The notes under the pieces are model-generated. The model was given only the letters and a program-made list of their open reading frames with translations. It had not been told where the DNA came from and made no database searches. Positions 1 through 8,297 of a stretch of 45,206 bases of DNA are shown here, in pieces (the stretch's first letter is position 1; each line of letters begins with the position of its first letter). Source of the stretch: Pseudomonadota bacterium (lineage in GTDB: Bacteria; Pseudomonadota; Gammaproteobacteria; Pseudomonadales; Pseudohongiellaceae); assembly GCA_027592275.1 (NCBI GenBank), contig JAQCKF010000025.1, positions 1-45,206 on the forward strand, read 5' to 3'. Both the position numbers and the translations under genes were made by a program.

Positions 1-2
1 AC

Positions 3-458
3 TGGATATTTACTCTGACCCCATTTATTCACCACCATCACGATCATAATTTGAAAGCTGCCTACTTTCATATCCTCGCGGACACACTGACATCCCTTTT
101 TGCCATCGTTGCTCTTTTCTCCGGCAAGTATTTTGACTGGCTGTGGGCGGATGCACTGATGGGAATTTTAGGCGCAATTATAATATCCAAATGGGCCTAT
201 AATCTGTTGATGGAGAGCAGTGATATTTTGCTTGATAAGGCTGGAAGTGAATCAACGGGGAACAAAATAGTAGCGTGTGCCGAAGAAGATGGAGTGACAG
301 TCGTAACCGACTTACATTTTTGGAAGCTATCGAGTAAGCATCTCAGCGCCATAGTTTCTGTTGCAACACCGTCGGACAAAACCCCTGATGAATTCAAAGA
401 CATTATTCGTCGTGATATTGAAGTCTCGCACCTCACTATCGAAGTCAATAGAACCTAA
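3..458 (+). CDS. Cation diffusion facilitator (CDF) metal exporter, DmeF-like, 5'-truncated
   Basis: C-terminal part of a CDF-family divalent-metal/proton antiporter of the inner membrane, closest by eye to DmeF-type Co/Ni exporters. The frame is open from base 3 with no start codon, so the N-terminal helices are missing. A His-rich loop (HHHHDHN, bases 30-50) leads into a helix containing HILAD, matching the H-xxx-D metal-site pair of CDF helix 5. A second hydrophobic segment follows (WADALMGILGAIIISKWAY), then the cytoplasmic domain ending in IEVNRT. The Leu codon at base 51 is not a credible start because the family pattern begins upstream of it. The first nine codons do not look like the family and overlap a repeat-like motif, so the gene may be broken at about base 29 rather than simply cut by the window edge. 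A gene for another metal exporter (mntP) follows 48 bases later. Confidence 0.8.
   Translation, partial: WIFTLTPFIHHHHDHNLKAAYFHILADTLTSLFAIVALFSGKYFDWLWADALMGILGAIIISKWAYNLLMESSDILLDKAGSESTGNKIVACAEEDGVTVVTDLHFWKLSSKHLSAIVSVATPSDKTPDEFKDIIRRDIEVSHLTIEVNRT
4..26. repeat. Possible dispersed-repeat motif (tactctgacccca)
   Basis: The first bases carry the string tttactctgaccccattta. From memory, very similar strings (reverse form tggggtcagagtaaat) recur around REP-associated tyrosine transposase (RAYT) genes in proteobacteria. No transposase is visible. The translation of this stretch (WIFTLTPFI) does not resemble the transporter that follows, so the motif may mark a junction. One copy only, so this is a recollection rather than a demonstrated repeat. 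Confidence 0.3.
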
Positions 459-506
459 GCCACATTCGATTTTTTACCTTCTTGTCTGGCTGAGGAACAG
501 TTATTC

Positions 507-854
507 ATGAGTATTTTTGCTTTAGTTTTTATTGCGTTTGCAATGTCTACTGACGCGTTTGCCGCCTCGATTGGTAAGGGTGTGCAACTTAAAAGCCCAC
601 GATTTATCAATGCCCTGAAAATGGGATTAATATTTGGTGTAGTTGAAGGAATTACGCCTATCATAGGTTGGGCGATAGGTTCGGCTGGCTCACCGAACTG
701 CGCAAGTGGCAGATTCCTAAGGGCTTTCCCTGACCGAGCACCGAACCAAATCCGAATCGACAGTCAAGCAACGTTCGCTTTTTCTTGTAGCATTAGCTTT
801 TTTTCCTGGTATCCTTACGGCCTCAAATGCACCTTCGGGAAAACAATTGACTAA
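507..854 (+). pseudogene. mntP: mntP manganese efflux pump, N-terminal fragment with foreign tail
   Basis: Residues 1-59 ([20 protein letters not shown] to GWAIGSA) match the first two helices of the MntP/YebN manganese exporter, including the conserved Asp in [13 protein letters not shown]. Intact MntP is about 185-190 residues with six helices. After about base 686 the translation turns into Ser/Phe/Cys-rich sequence with no family resemblance and stops at 854. Another frame across the junction reads [15 protein letters not shown] and then a stop, which looks like the C-terminus of an unrelated gene. A ribosome site (tgagga) lies about 12 bases before the ATG. The fragment cannot make a working exporter. 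Confidence 0.8.
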
Positions 855-1287
855 GCAACTGAAAGTAATAGATCTGTTTGCCGGGCCCGGTGGCTTGGGA
901 GAGGGTTTTTCGGCCTTTAAGCACAACAACAAACATCCTTTCAAGATCGCTGTGTCTATCGAGAAGGAAGAAAGCGCACATCGCACACTATTGCTGCGAT
1001 CGTTGTTTCGACAATTTGATGAATCGACAGTCCCGGAATCATATTATGCGTTTCTTCGTGGTGAATTGGGCGGAAAGCCAGAAGATCAGCTCTATCTGCT
1101 TCCTGAAATCCAAGAGGCTTTGGATTCAGCTAGACAGGAGGCTCAACGACTTACCTTGGGGGAGGATGACCCGCGCCGAGTTTACTCAAAGATTAGAGAG
1201 AAAATCGGCAGTGATGAGTGTCTCCTCATTGGTGGGCCCACCAGGACTCGAACCTGGGACAAACGGATTATGAGTCCGCTACTCTAA
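847..1287 (+). pseudogene. DNA (cytosine-5) methyltransferase, N-terminal fragment
   Basis: The product opens with VIDLFAGPGGLGEGF, motif I (SAM-binding FxGxG) of C5 cytosine methyltransferases, followed by SIEKEESAHRTL (motif II region). Homology runs to CLLIGGP at about base 1239, exactly where motif IV (GGPPCQ, with the catalytic Cys) should begin. There the sequence becomes the complement of a tRNA 3' end and the frame ends at 1287 after a meaningless tail. The catalytic Cys and the target-recognition domain are absent, so it is inactive. The start is taken as TTG at 847; the frame is open further upstream and codes a hydrophobic stretch ([15 protein letters not shown]) that is probably not part of the enzyme. 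Such enzymes usually belong to restriction-modification or phage modules, and no partner nuclease is visible. Confidence 0.8.
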
Positions 1288-1306
1288 GCAATTGATCTGT
1301 AGATTT
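1230..1306 (-). pseudogene. Decayed tRNA-Met (CAT) gene, intact 3' half
   Basis: On the minus strand a canonical 77-base tRNA length can be laid out ending in CCA at 1230. The anticodon arm (gcgga / ctcataa / tccgt) has anticodon CAT (complement of 1270-1272). The T arm (ccagg ttcgagt cctgg) and 3' acceptor strand (tgggccc plus acca) are perfect. The 5' half fails: the acceptor strand should be gggccca but reads aaatcta, and the D stem (gatc / gagt) pairs poorly, although attgcttagag still resembles the usual gttggttagag. It is therefore either a tRNA remnant or the 3'-half copy left by an integrative element at a tRNA attachment site. An intact elongator Met tRNA must exist elsewhere. Confidence 0.65.
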
Positions 1307-1345
1307 AATCCTGCACTCCACCAAAGTGAAGCACAAGACTACATC

Positions 1346-4093
1346 TTAGCCGTTTCGCAGTTTCGCCTGCGCCGCCGCCAACCTGGCTATCGGCACGCGT
1401 GGTGGTGAGCAGCTCACGTAATCCAAGCCCGCACGGTGGCAGAAGTCGATCGAGGCGGGGTCGCCGGCGTGTTCGCCGCAGATACCCAGCTTAAGATCAG
1501 GCTTGGTGGCGCGACCGCGATCTACCGCGAAGTCGATGAGTTTGCCTACGCCGTGTTGGTCTAGGCTGGCGAAGGGGTTCTTGTTGTAGATTTCTTTGCT
1601 CTGGTATTGGTCATAGAACAGGCCCATGTCGTCGCGGCTTAAGCCGAGTGCTGTTTGGGTCAGGTCATTGGTACCGAAGCTGAAGAAGTCTGCTTCTTTC
1701 GCGATCTCATCAGCAGTGATTGCCGCACGGGGTACTTCGATCATGGTGCCAACGATGTAGTTGATGCGAATCTTGTGCTTCTTCATTACCTCTTTGGCTA
1801 CGCGATGCACAATTTCGAGCTGATCCGCGAGTTCTGCGCGAAAGCCCACCAGAGGAATCATGATCTCTGGCTTCACTTTGATCTTCTTTTTGCCCTTTAG
1901 AACCTGTGCAGTTGCCTCGAAGATTGCGCGGCTCTGCATCTCGGTGATCTCAGGGTAGATGATGCCCAAACGACAGCCACGGCAGCCGAGCATGGGATTC
2001 TCTTCGTGCAGTGACTTGATGCGATCGATGACGTAATCGAAAGGTACGCCCAGCTTCTCAGCTAGTTGGCGTCTTACCACGTCGTCGTGAGGCAGAAACT
2101 CATGCAAGGGCGGATCCAACAGACGGATCGTCACCGGGCGACCATTCATGGCCTTGAAGATGCCAACGAAGTCTTTCTTCTGAAAAGGCAGCAGCTTCTT
2201 CAATGCGGCGCGGCGCTGCACTTCGTCGGCCGCGAGAATCATCTGCCGCATATAGTCGATGCGGTCGCCTTCGAAGAACATGTGCTCGGTGCGGCATAGC
2301 CCAATGCCTTCAGCACCGAAGGCCACGGCTTGTTTGGCCATAGTCGGCGTATCGGCATTGGTGCGAATATTCATGGTGCGGTGCTTGTCGGCCCACTTCA
2401 TGACTGTCTGAAACAGTTCATAGGTGTAGCTCTTGGTAGGCTTCAGGCCGCCGTCTAGCACGCGCTTCACTTCGGAATCGGTGCTCTGGATCATGCCCTT
2501 ATAGATGGCGCCGGTGCTGCCATCTAGAGAGATGTAGTCGCCTTCACGCAGGACTACTTTGCCTGCGGTTAGGGTCTTCTTCTCGTAGTTGATGCTGATG
2601 CCGCTGGCTCCACAGACGCATACCTTGCCAAGTTGACGGGCCACGAGCGCTGCGTGAGAGGACACACCACCACGGGAGGTCAAGATACCCTGTGAGTGCA
2701 GCATTCCCTTTAAGTCATCAGGGGAGGTTTCTGTGCGGCAGAGCACGACCCTATTTCCCTTGCGTGTTTCCATCTCGGCTTGAGCTGCTGTGAAAGCGAT
2801 GCGGCCGGTTGCGCCACCAGGGCCTGCCGGCAGGCCAGAGGCGATAACTGTCGCCGCCTTCAATGCCTTGGGGTCGAAAACAGGTACCAGCAGCGAATCG
2901 ATAGACTCGGCTGGTATCTTTAACAGCGCCGTCTCAACACTCATCAGGCGCTCTTTCTGCATCTCTACGGCGATTCTCACCGCTGCAAGACCGGTACGCT
3001 TGCCATTACGGGTTTGCAGAATGAAAAGCTTGTTCTTCTCGATGGTGAATTCGAAGTCCTGCATGTCTTTGAAGTGCTTTTCCAGCTTAGAACGAACCTT
3101 CTCCAGATCTTTAAAACTCTTGGGCATTTCCTTGGCGAGCTTACTGATGGCATTGGGCGTGCGCAGACCTGCTACGACGTCTTCGCCCTGTGCATTAATG
3201 AGATATTCGCCGTAGAACAGTTTCTCGCCGTTGGCGGGGTCGCGCGTGAAGGCAACGCCTGTCGCGCTGTCGTCGCCAGCATTGCCGAATACCATAGCTT
3301 GAACATTCACAGCCGTGCCCCATTCGGCAGGGATACCGTATTCCTGGCGATACAGGATGGCGCGCTCATTTCTCCAGGAGCCGAATACGGCGCTTATCGC
3401 GCCCCACAGCTGCTGCATAACATCTTGGGGGAATGCACCCCGCGTGCGCTTACGGATTAGCGCTTTGTATTGAGTGACCAGCGTTTGTAGGTCTTGGGTA
3501 GTCAGGCCATTGTCCGACTGCGCACCCACCTTGTGCTTCAATTTCTCCAGAAGTACATGGAAGGGGTCTTCCTCTTCCTCTGTACGAGCGGTGACACCCA
3601 TCACCACGCCGCCGTACATCTGAATGAAGCGACGGTAGCAATCCCAAGCAAATTGGGGGTTCTTAGACACATCGGCTAGGCCTTCGACGGTCTCGTCGTT
3701 CAGGCCAAGGTTGAGGATAGTGTCCATCATGCCCGGCATAGAATCGCGGGCTCCGGAGCGTACAGATACCAATAGAGGGTTCTTACGCCCACCGAACCTC
3801 TTGTTGAGCTGCTTCTCAACGCTCTTTACGGAATCGGCTACGCTCTGGCGCAGGGCCTTAGGATAGCGTTGCTCATGATCATAGTAATAGGTGCAAACCT
3901 CGGTGCTTATGGTAAAGCCCGGAGGCACCGGTAGGCCGATAGAGGCCATCTCAGCAAGGTTGGCACCCTTGCCACCGAGTAGCGCACGCATGGTGGTATT
4001 GCCGTCAGTAGTCTTGCCGAATGCGTAGACGAATTTTTTGCTCTTATTGGTTTTTTGAGTCTTGGCGGGTTTCTTAATCTGGGTTCTGCTCAT
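1346..4093 (-). CDS. ppdK: Pyruvate, phosphate dikinase
   Basis: Cytoplasmic enzyme interconverting pyruvate + ATP + Pi with phosphoenolpyruvate + AMP + PPi. The 915 residues have the family's full three-part layout. An N-terminal ATP-grasp domain occupies about residues 20-375 ([32 protein letters not shown]). The swivelling phosphohistidine domain has [19 protein letters not shown] with catalytic His480. The C-terminal PEP/pyruvate barrel, about 540-910, has [21 protein letters not shown] and [10 protein letters not shown] with the catalytic Cys at 872. A Lys/Thr-rich leader of about 20 residues precedes the conserved core; the ATG at 4093 is kept because no better internal start is seen. 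It stands alone, with the tRNA remnant downstream and a 480-base gap upstream. No PPDK regulatory protein gene is in the window. Likely role: gluconeogenesis or PPi-linked glycolysis. Confidence 0.97.
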   Translation of the reverse strand: MSRTQIKKPAKTQKTNKSKKFVYAFGKTTDGNTTMRALLGGKGANLAEMASIGLPVPPGFTISTEVCTYYYDHEQRYPKALRQSVADSVKSVEKQLNKRFGGRKNPLLVSVRSGARDSMPGMMDTILNLGLNDETVEGLADVSKNPQFAWDCYRRFIQMYGGVVMGVTARTEEEEDPFHVLLEKLKHKVGAQSDNGLTTQDLQTLVTQYKALIRKRTRGAFPQDVMQQLWGAISAVFGSWRNERAILYRQEYGIPAEWGTAVNVQAMVFGNAGDDSATGVAFTRDPANGEKLFYGEYLINAQGEDVVAGLRTPNAISKLAKEMPKSFKDLEKVRSKLEKHFKDMQDFEFTIEKNKLFILQTRNGKRTGLAAVRIAVEMQKERLMSVETALLKIPAESIDSLLVPVFDPKALKAATVIASGLPAGPGGATGRIAFTAAQAEMETRKGNRVVLCRTETSPDDLKGMLHSQGILTSRGGVSSHAALVARQLGKVCVCGASGISINYEKKTLTAGKVVLREGDYISLDGSTGAIYKGMIQSTDSEVKRVLDGGLKPTKSYTYELFQTVMKWADKHRTMNIRTNADTPTMAKQAVAFGAEGIGLCRTEHMFFEGDRIDYMRQMILAADEVQRRAALKKLLPFQKKDFVGIFKAMNGRPVTIRLLDPPLHEFLPHDDVVRRQLAEKLGVPFDYVIDRIKSLHEENPMLGCRGCRLGIIYPEITEMQSRAIFEATAQVLKGKKKIKVKPEIMIPLVGFRAELADQLEIVHRVAKEVMKKHKIRINYIVGTMIEVPRAAITADEIAKEADFFSFGTNDLTQTALGLSRDDMGLFYDQYQSKEIYNKNPFASLDQHGVGKLIDFAVDRGRATKPDLKLGICGEHAGDPASIDFCHRAGLDYVSCSPPRVPIARLAAAQAKLRNG

Positions 4094-4573
4094 AGCGCGA
4101 AAAATACCTTGTTTCTTATGTAAAGCTATACCATTTCCCCCAACCCACGAGGGAAGGGACGTTCGTCGGGGCAGCCTGGGTGAACTGTCTGCAGAACAGT
4201 CCCAATCACGCTTTCAGCGAAAACCAGCTGCTCGATTTGTGCACGGATAGGGCGACAAATTTCCGCCCTGTGCGGGTAGGGGAGAATAATGCACTTGCAC
4301 GTCAAAATCCAGCGCCAGAACACGGAGTAAGTGAACTCAATTGGTCTCACTTCCAGTTATCCTGGCCGAATTTTGAGATCAGCTATTAGCTATGTCAGTT
4401 CCTAGGAACTGACATATAACTCTGTTCTTCGTTTTTGTTTTACGCGCGAGCCAAATGGCGTTGTCTAGATGCCATTTTCAAGCGTAGGCGACGCTGACGA
4501 TTCTGAACAACCGCGATCCAGTATTTCGGTATACATGCAAAACAATCCCACGAAGTTGTGTATCCAACTTTGA
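4094..4573. other. Gene-free stretch between ppdK and the cyclase-like fragment
   Basis: About 480 bases with no convincing coding region. It must hold the ppdK promoter on the minus strand, though I cannot point to clear -35/-10 boxes. It contains a perfect 26-base palindrome (listed separately) and a weaker hairpin, aaatggc...gccattt, at about 4454-4478. The right part runs into the 5'-truncated cyclase-like frame, so some of it may be decayed coding sequence. Confidence 0.5.
4391..4416. repeat. Perfect 26-base palindrome
   Basis: The half site tatgtcagttcct is followed immediately by its exact reverse complement, with no spacer and no mismatch, centred between 4403 and 4404. There is no T run on either side, so it is not a standard terminator. 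It lies about 300 bases upstream of ppdK and 160 bases before the cyclase-like fragment. It could be an operator for a dimeric regulator, a cruciform-forming site, or the scar of an inserted element. Confidence 0.85.
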
Positions 4574-5065
4574 TTGTTTGATGGCTTCATTAGCGCTGTT
4601 GGCTATCCTTTCCTGCCAATCGATTCACGATCGCTGGCGGATAGCGCTGTGTCCACGGCCTTAACAATGTTTGAAGCTTTTAACTTAGAAGTTAAGAAGT
4701 TTAACTACTCGAGGCCAATAAAGGGGTCTATGGGGTTGGCCTATAATTCGGTTCAGGGTACGTTCCAAAGTGGTGGTATCCGCTCCTATGATTTGTTTGG
4801 GGAGGCGCTTGGGCAGGCGGCAAAGTATGAGGAGCTGAGGAAGCATCCAGTGCTTTGGGATATTTTCCGCGAGCATGCGCGCGAACTGGGGCTGGAAAAC
4901 TTCAATATCTTGATCGTTCAGGAGTTTGTCTATAACTCCCTAAGCAACTCCTATCGGGATATGTTTGCAGAAATTGATCTGACTGATAAGCGGCTGGTGG
5001 AGAGAGACTTTCAATTGATGTATGACTCCGAGGCAAAATACATCTACTTTAAAGTGTTGGAATAG
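4574..5065 (+). pseudogene. Class III nucleotide cyclase-like C-terminal fragment
   Basis: About 163 residues whose order fits the C-terminal two thirds of a class III adenylate/guanylate cyclase domain. FDGFISAVGYPF corresponds to the GDGFMAVFG segment holding the second metal-binding Asp, ADSAVSTALTMFEAF to the following helix, and SGGIRSYDLFGEALGQAAKY to the conserved RxDYxxxGxxVNxAAR segment. The first metal Asp and the N-terminal half are absent. The frame is closed by TGA at 4571-4573, with a short stretch (MQNNPTKLCIQL) before it, and no good start or ribosome site is seen (first usable codon TTG). It is most likely a 5'-deleted cyclase gene. Similarity is moderate and judged by eye; an uncharacterised short protein is the alternative. 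Confidence 0.45.
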
Positions 5066-5077
5066 TCGCCAACACGC

Positions 5078-5269
5078 TTACTCCGATTCATTGCGTACCG
5101 TAATTGCAGGAATCCCCTCAGAGTCTACCTGTGTCCTAATTTGAATAGGTCGACAGCATACTTGGCAGTCTTCAATATATTCTTGTTCGGGGACAGAGCA
5201 GTCTACGAGTAGTTGTATAGGTTCGCCGCATGAAGGGCAATAAGTCTCCACGTTTTCCTGCACAAACAT
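5078..5269 (-). CDS. CPXCG-motif cysteine-rich small protein
   Basis: A 63-residue cytoplasmic zinc-ribbon-like protein beginning MFVQENVETYCPSCGEPI, with paired Cys sites (CPSCG and CQVCC). This spacing fits the Cys_rich_CPXG family, a widespread group of unknown function. I chose the ATG at 5269: the longer frame would extend 15 residues back over the upstream gene, and family members start a few residues before the first CPxCG. The ATG begins one base after the stop codon of the dehydrogenase gene (stop 5271-5273), so the two are probably translated as a coupled pair. The fourth expected ligand region reads QVCCRPI, a small variation on CxxC. Confidence 0.85.
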   Translation of the reverse strand: MFVQENVETYCPSCGEPIQLLVDCSVPEQEYIEDCQVCCRPIQIRTQVDSEGIPAITVRNESE

Positions 5270-5270
5270 G

Positions 5271-6212
5271 CTAGCCAACCTCGGTGAGGAGCGGCTTGCC
5301 TGAAAAGTAAGCATCTAAATTATCAATCACTAACTGGCCCATTGCTCTTCTTGTTTCTACAGTGGCGCTACCAATATGTGGTAGTAATACCACGTTTTCT
5401 AGCTCGAGCAGTGCTTCCGGGACATTGGGCTCGTCTGCATAGACATCTAAACCGGCTGCAAAAATATGCTGCTTCTGCAAGGCAGCTGCTAGCGCTTCTT
5501 CATCAACGCTGGATCCTCTACCTACATTGATGAAGATTCCTGCGGGGCCTAATTTTTTCAGTATGTCTGCATTAATGGCATTTCTGGTGCCTTCGCCTCC
5601 TGGCAACATGCAGAGCAAAATATCAGAGGCCTCGGCTAAGTCAGCTATGCTGGAATAGTAGCTATAGGGCAAGTCTTTTGGGCTTCGATTGTGGTACGCA
5701 ATCTTTAGTCCAAATGTGAGTGCCCGACTAGCAATTTCTTCACCTATCCGGCCGCAACCTACTATCCCAAGAGTCTTATTAGCTAACCCCATTCCAAATG
5801 GAAGCGGTCCTTGTGACCATTTTTTCTCGCGTACAAAACGGTCGGCATTTACAATGTTTCTGCTCGTCGCTAGTACAAGGGCGATAGCAATATCCGCAAC
5901 CGCATCGTTGAGCACGTCGGGTGTGTTGCTTACGCGAATTTTTCTGCTGCGAGTTACTTCAAAATTTACTCCATCGACTCCCACGCCGAAACAAGCAATG
6001 ATTTTGAGAGAATCCAGTTCATAAATGATTTCATCAACCATCCAAGAAGCGGTGGCTATGGCCTCACACTTTCCTTGGAGCTCTTGGATGAGCTTCTTCT
6101 TTTCAGTGGAGGATAGCTTCCATAGATGATGTGTCTGAAACTTTTCATCTAATTTCTGAATAGTCGCAGGGTGAAATGCATTTGCAACTAGTAGTTGTAC
6201 TTTTTCAGTCAT
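5271..6212 (-). CDS. D-2-hydroxyacid dehydrogenase (hydroxypyruvate/glyoxylate reductase-like)
   Basis: NAD(P)-dependent oxidoreductase of the D-isomer-specific 2-hydroxyacid family, 313 residues, the usual length. The nucleotide-binding fold shows GIVGCGRIGEEIA (GxGxxG). The catalytic residues are in their standard places: Arg in INVGRGSSVDEEAL, Glu in YADEPNVPEAL, and His in LLPHIGSATVETR. The sequence resembles the GhrB-like branch acting on glyoxylate, hydroxypyruvate or related 2-ketoacids, but the substrate cannot be fixed from sequence. It is the first gene of a tight pair with the CPXCG protein. Confidence 0.92.
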   Translation of the reverse strand: MTEKVQLLVANAFHPATIQKLDEKFQTHHLWKLSSTEKKKLIQELQGKCEAIATASWMVDEIIYELDSLKIIACFGVGVDGVNFEVTRSRKIRVSNTPDVLNDAVADIAIALVLATSRNIVNADRFVREKKWSQGPLPFGMGLANKTLGIVGCGRIGEEIASRALTFGLKIAYHNRSPKDLPYSYYSSIADLAEASDILLCMLPGGEGTRNAINADILKKLGPAGIFINVGRGSSVDEEALAAALQKQHIFAAGLDVYADEPNVPEALLELENVVLLPHIGSATVETRRAMGQLVIDNLDAYFSGKPLLTEVG

Positions 6213-6276
6213 TTTATTCCGTTAATATTTTGCAGTTCTTTCAGCTTGTTGTGTCTGAGTCTTGCTGGTTAGAAAA

Positions 6277-6540
6277 TCAGTGCTTATTTTCGTTCGTGTT
6301 TTCAGAGAGAATTTCTACAATTTTTTCTTCCAGGTTTTCTATATCTTTTCCACCTTTCCATGCAGAATGGTTCGCGGCGACAGAATAAATTCTCAAAATG
6401 CTATTTTCAAGGAGCCGCACTAAATTTTGGTAGTGATCGATTGACTCTATTCCAAATTTTAGTGAGTCGTGGAATGCCTTTGGGCTGTCTCTGCAAAGTG
6501 ATTCTAACTCTTTGCTAGAGTGCGTTAGGCCTGCGAACAT
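6277..6540 (-). CDS. Hypothetical protein (87 aa)
   Basis: Not recognised. A small, soluble, probably all-helical protein with charged and Leu-rich segments (SIDHYQNLVRLLENSILRIY; IENLEEKIVEILSEN), no signal peptide and no cysteine motif beyond one Cys. Its ATG overlaps the 3' end of another short frame (6525-6653). Either the two are translationally coupled, or they are one gene split by a one-base frameshift at about 6541. It lies just upstream of the dehydrogenase gene on the same strand, separated by 64 bases. Confidence 0.5.
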   Translation of the reverse strand: MFAGLTHSSKELESLCRDSPKAFHDSLKFGIESIDHYQNLVRLLENSILRIYSVAANHSAWKGGKDIENLEEKIVEILSENTNENKH

Positions 6541-6653
6541 CGAAACCTTGCGGAGATGTCAATGTCTAGGTGTTTTAGCTCGCTGTTTTTCATCGCCGCC
6601 CTAGAAAGAGCTGCTTCAAATGTAGGTTCAAGCGCTGGTTTGTTGTCGGTCAC
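6525..6653 (-). CDS. Possible short upstream frame (about 42 aa)
   Basis: The frame reads VTDNKPALEPTFEAALSRAA, then MKNSELKHLDIDISARFRCSQA and stop. GTG at 6653, TTG at 6686 or ATG at 6593 could start it; none has a good ribosome site. It overlaps the start of the 87-residue gene. If one base is restored near 6541 the two frames join into one protein of about 125 residues. Composition is plausible for coding sequence (acidic, helical), but there is no family recognition. Confidence 0.3.
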   Translation of the reverse strand: MTDNKPALEPTFEAALSRAAMKNSELKHLDIDISARFRCSQA

Positions 6654-6869
6654 GACGTTGTCATCACTATTGGAGTTTCTGCTCAATGCTTGGGGCTAGT
6701 TTAGTCTTCGAGCGCTCATATTGGCAAGATATCATGATGTGTGTGTTATACAATCTACAGCAATTGCGCTCATCGCAGAATTTTCGTAGATTGGTGCAGT
6801 AAGATTTTGGGATGGCTACAACTAGGCATGCAATTAACCCAGTCTAAATAACTAATATCAAATAGAGCC

Positions 6870-8297
6870 ATGACCTCCACTGTAAATCTGCTTAAAGACA
6901 TACCTTCAATAGACAAGTTATTGCAGTCGCAATCTTTGCATCTGCAGATAGATAAATTCGGCCACAAAAGTGTCAAAGATGAAGCAAGGCGTCAGATCGA
7001 TAATCTGAGAGAGTCCCTGCTACAAAAAGAAGAGAGCGCTTTGAGGTGGATGTCCAAGTCTGATTTTCTAGAAGAATTCTGCCAGCAAATCTCCGAAGCC
7101 GTTGAGGCACAGTTTTCCAGCACGCTGATTCCGGTATTTAACCTGACTGGCACCGTGGTCCACACGAACCTGGGCAGGTCTAGTCTCCCCGCTGAGGCGG
7201 TGGATTCTATGGTTATGGCAGCAACTCATGCCACAAACCTTGAATACGACCTGCTAAGTGGAAAGCGGGGCGATAGAGATTCACACTTAGAACGCGCTAT
7301 TTGCGAGATGACCGGCGCTGAGGCGGCGACCGTTGTGAATAACAATGCGGCGGCGGTGCTGTTGGTGCTCAATACCTTGGCATTGAACAAGGAGGTCATC
7401 ATCTCTCGTGGCGAGCTGGTTGAGATCGGTGGCGCCTTTCGTATACCCGATGTGATGGAGAGTGCGCATTGCACGCTGCGTGAGATAGGCACGACTAATC
7501 GAACGCACTTGAAAGACTATGCGGCGGCCATCAATAGCGATACTGGCCTGTTGATGAAGGTGCATACCAGTAACTACGAGATCAGGGGCTTTACCAATTC
7601 CGTTTCGGAATCTGACTTGAGTGAGTTAGCTAAAGAGAAGGGCATTCCCTTCGTCTCGGACCTGGGTAGCGGCTCGTTGGTCGATCTGCGTCAGTTTAAT
7701 CTGCCTTATGAGCCTACGGTCAAAGACACAGTCGCGATGGGCGCCGACCTAGTTACCTTTAGTGGGGATAAGCTGCTTGGCGGTCCTCAGGCGGGAATTA
7801 TAGTCGGTAAGCGCGAGCTGATAGAGCGAGTGAAGAGCAACCCACTGAAACGCGCCCTTAGAGTCGACAAGATTACGCTGGCGGCGTTGCTGGCGGTAAT
7901 CAATATTTATAAAGACCCAGACCGGTTGGAATCTCGTCTGCCAATGTTGGCGGACCTCGCGCGGCCCGTCGCTGCGATCGAGGAGGTCGCTGCAAAGGTG
8001 ATCGCCGCTGTAAGCGAGCGTCTAGCGGGTAAGGCAGTAGTAACCGTGCAGGCTTGCAAGAGTCAGATTGGTAGCGGTGCACTGCCTTTAGACCTCATGG
8101 AGAGTCGCGCACTGTGTATTACGCCGATAGCTCAGAAGGGCAAGACTGACGAGGCCTTGCAGCGCTTGGCTTCGGCTTTTCGTGCTTTGCCGAAGCCTGT
8201 CATAGGGCGGATCTCCGACGGTCGCTTGCTGTTTGATCTGCGCTGCCTGCGCAATGTAGATGGCTTTCTGGGTCAGCTGGATAGCCTGGCTGACTAG
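6870..8297 (+). CDS. selA: L-seryl-tRNA(Sec) selenium transferase
   Basis: PLP enzyme that converts seryl-tRNA(Sec) to selenocysteyl-tRNA(Sec) using selenophosphate. The 475 residues agree with the bacterial family. Key features are NLTGTVVHTNLGRS, the PLP-contact segment GAEAATVVNNNAAAVLL, VHTSNYEIRGF, SDLGSGSLVDL, and the Schiff-base lysine in FSGDKLLGGPQAG (Lys301). The ATG at 6870 gives the expected N-terminus; the ribosome site is weak. selB, which often follows selA, is not here: the next genes are a VOC protein and a DUF6869 protein. Neither selD nor the tRNA-Sec gene (selC) is visible in the window, so the rest of the pathway must lie elsewhere. Confidence 0.97.
   Translation: MTSTVNLLKDIPSIDKLLQSQSLHLQIDKFGHKSVKDEARRQIDNLRESLLQKEESALRWMSKSDFLEEFCQQISEAVEAQFSSTLIPVFNLTGTVVHTNLGRSSLPAEAVDSMVMAATHATNLEYDLLSGKRGDRDSHLERAICEMTGAEAATVVNNNAAAVLLVLNTLALNKEVIISRGELVEIGGAFRIPDVMESAHCTLREIGTTNRTHLKDYAAAINSDTGLLMKVHTSNYEIRGFTNSVSESDLSELAKEKGIPFVSDLGSGSLVDLRQFNLPYEPTVKDTVAMGADLVTFSGDKLLGGPQAGIIVGKRELIERVKSNPLKRALRVDKITLAALLAVINIYKDPDRLESRLPMLADLARPVAAIEEVAAKVIAAVSERLAGKAVVTVQACKSQIGSGALPLDLMESRALCITPIAQKGKTDEALQRLASAFRALPKPVIGRISDGRLLFDLRCLRNVDGFLGQLDSLAD

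Noticed and set aside
4185..4199. LexA (SOS) box candidate, ctgtctgcagaacag
   Set aside because: The half sites are one base too close together (15 instead of 16) and no SOS gene follows.
4062..4389. Short open frames on both strands in the ppdK upstream region
   Set aside because: None has a ribosome site, family resemblance or coherent composition.
4571..4576. TGA before the cyclase-like frame as a selenocysteine codon, given selA nearby
   Set aside because: The residues before it do not match the family, cyclases have no Cys at that place, and no SECIS-like hairpin is apparent.
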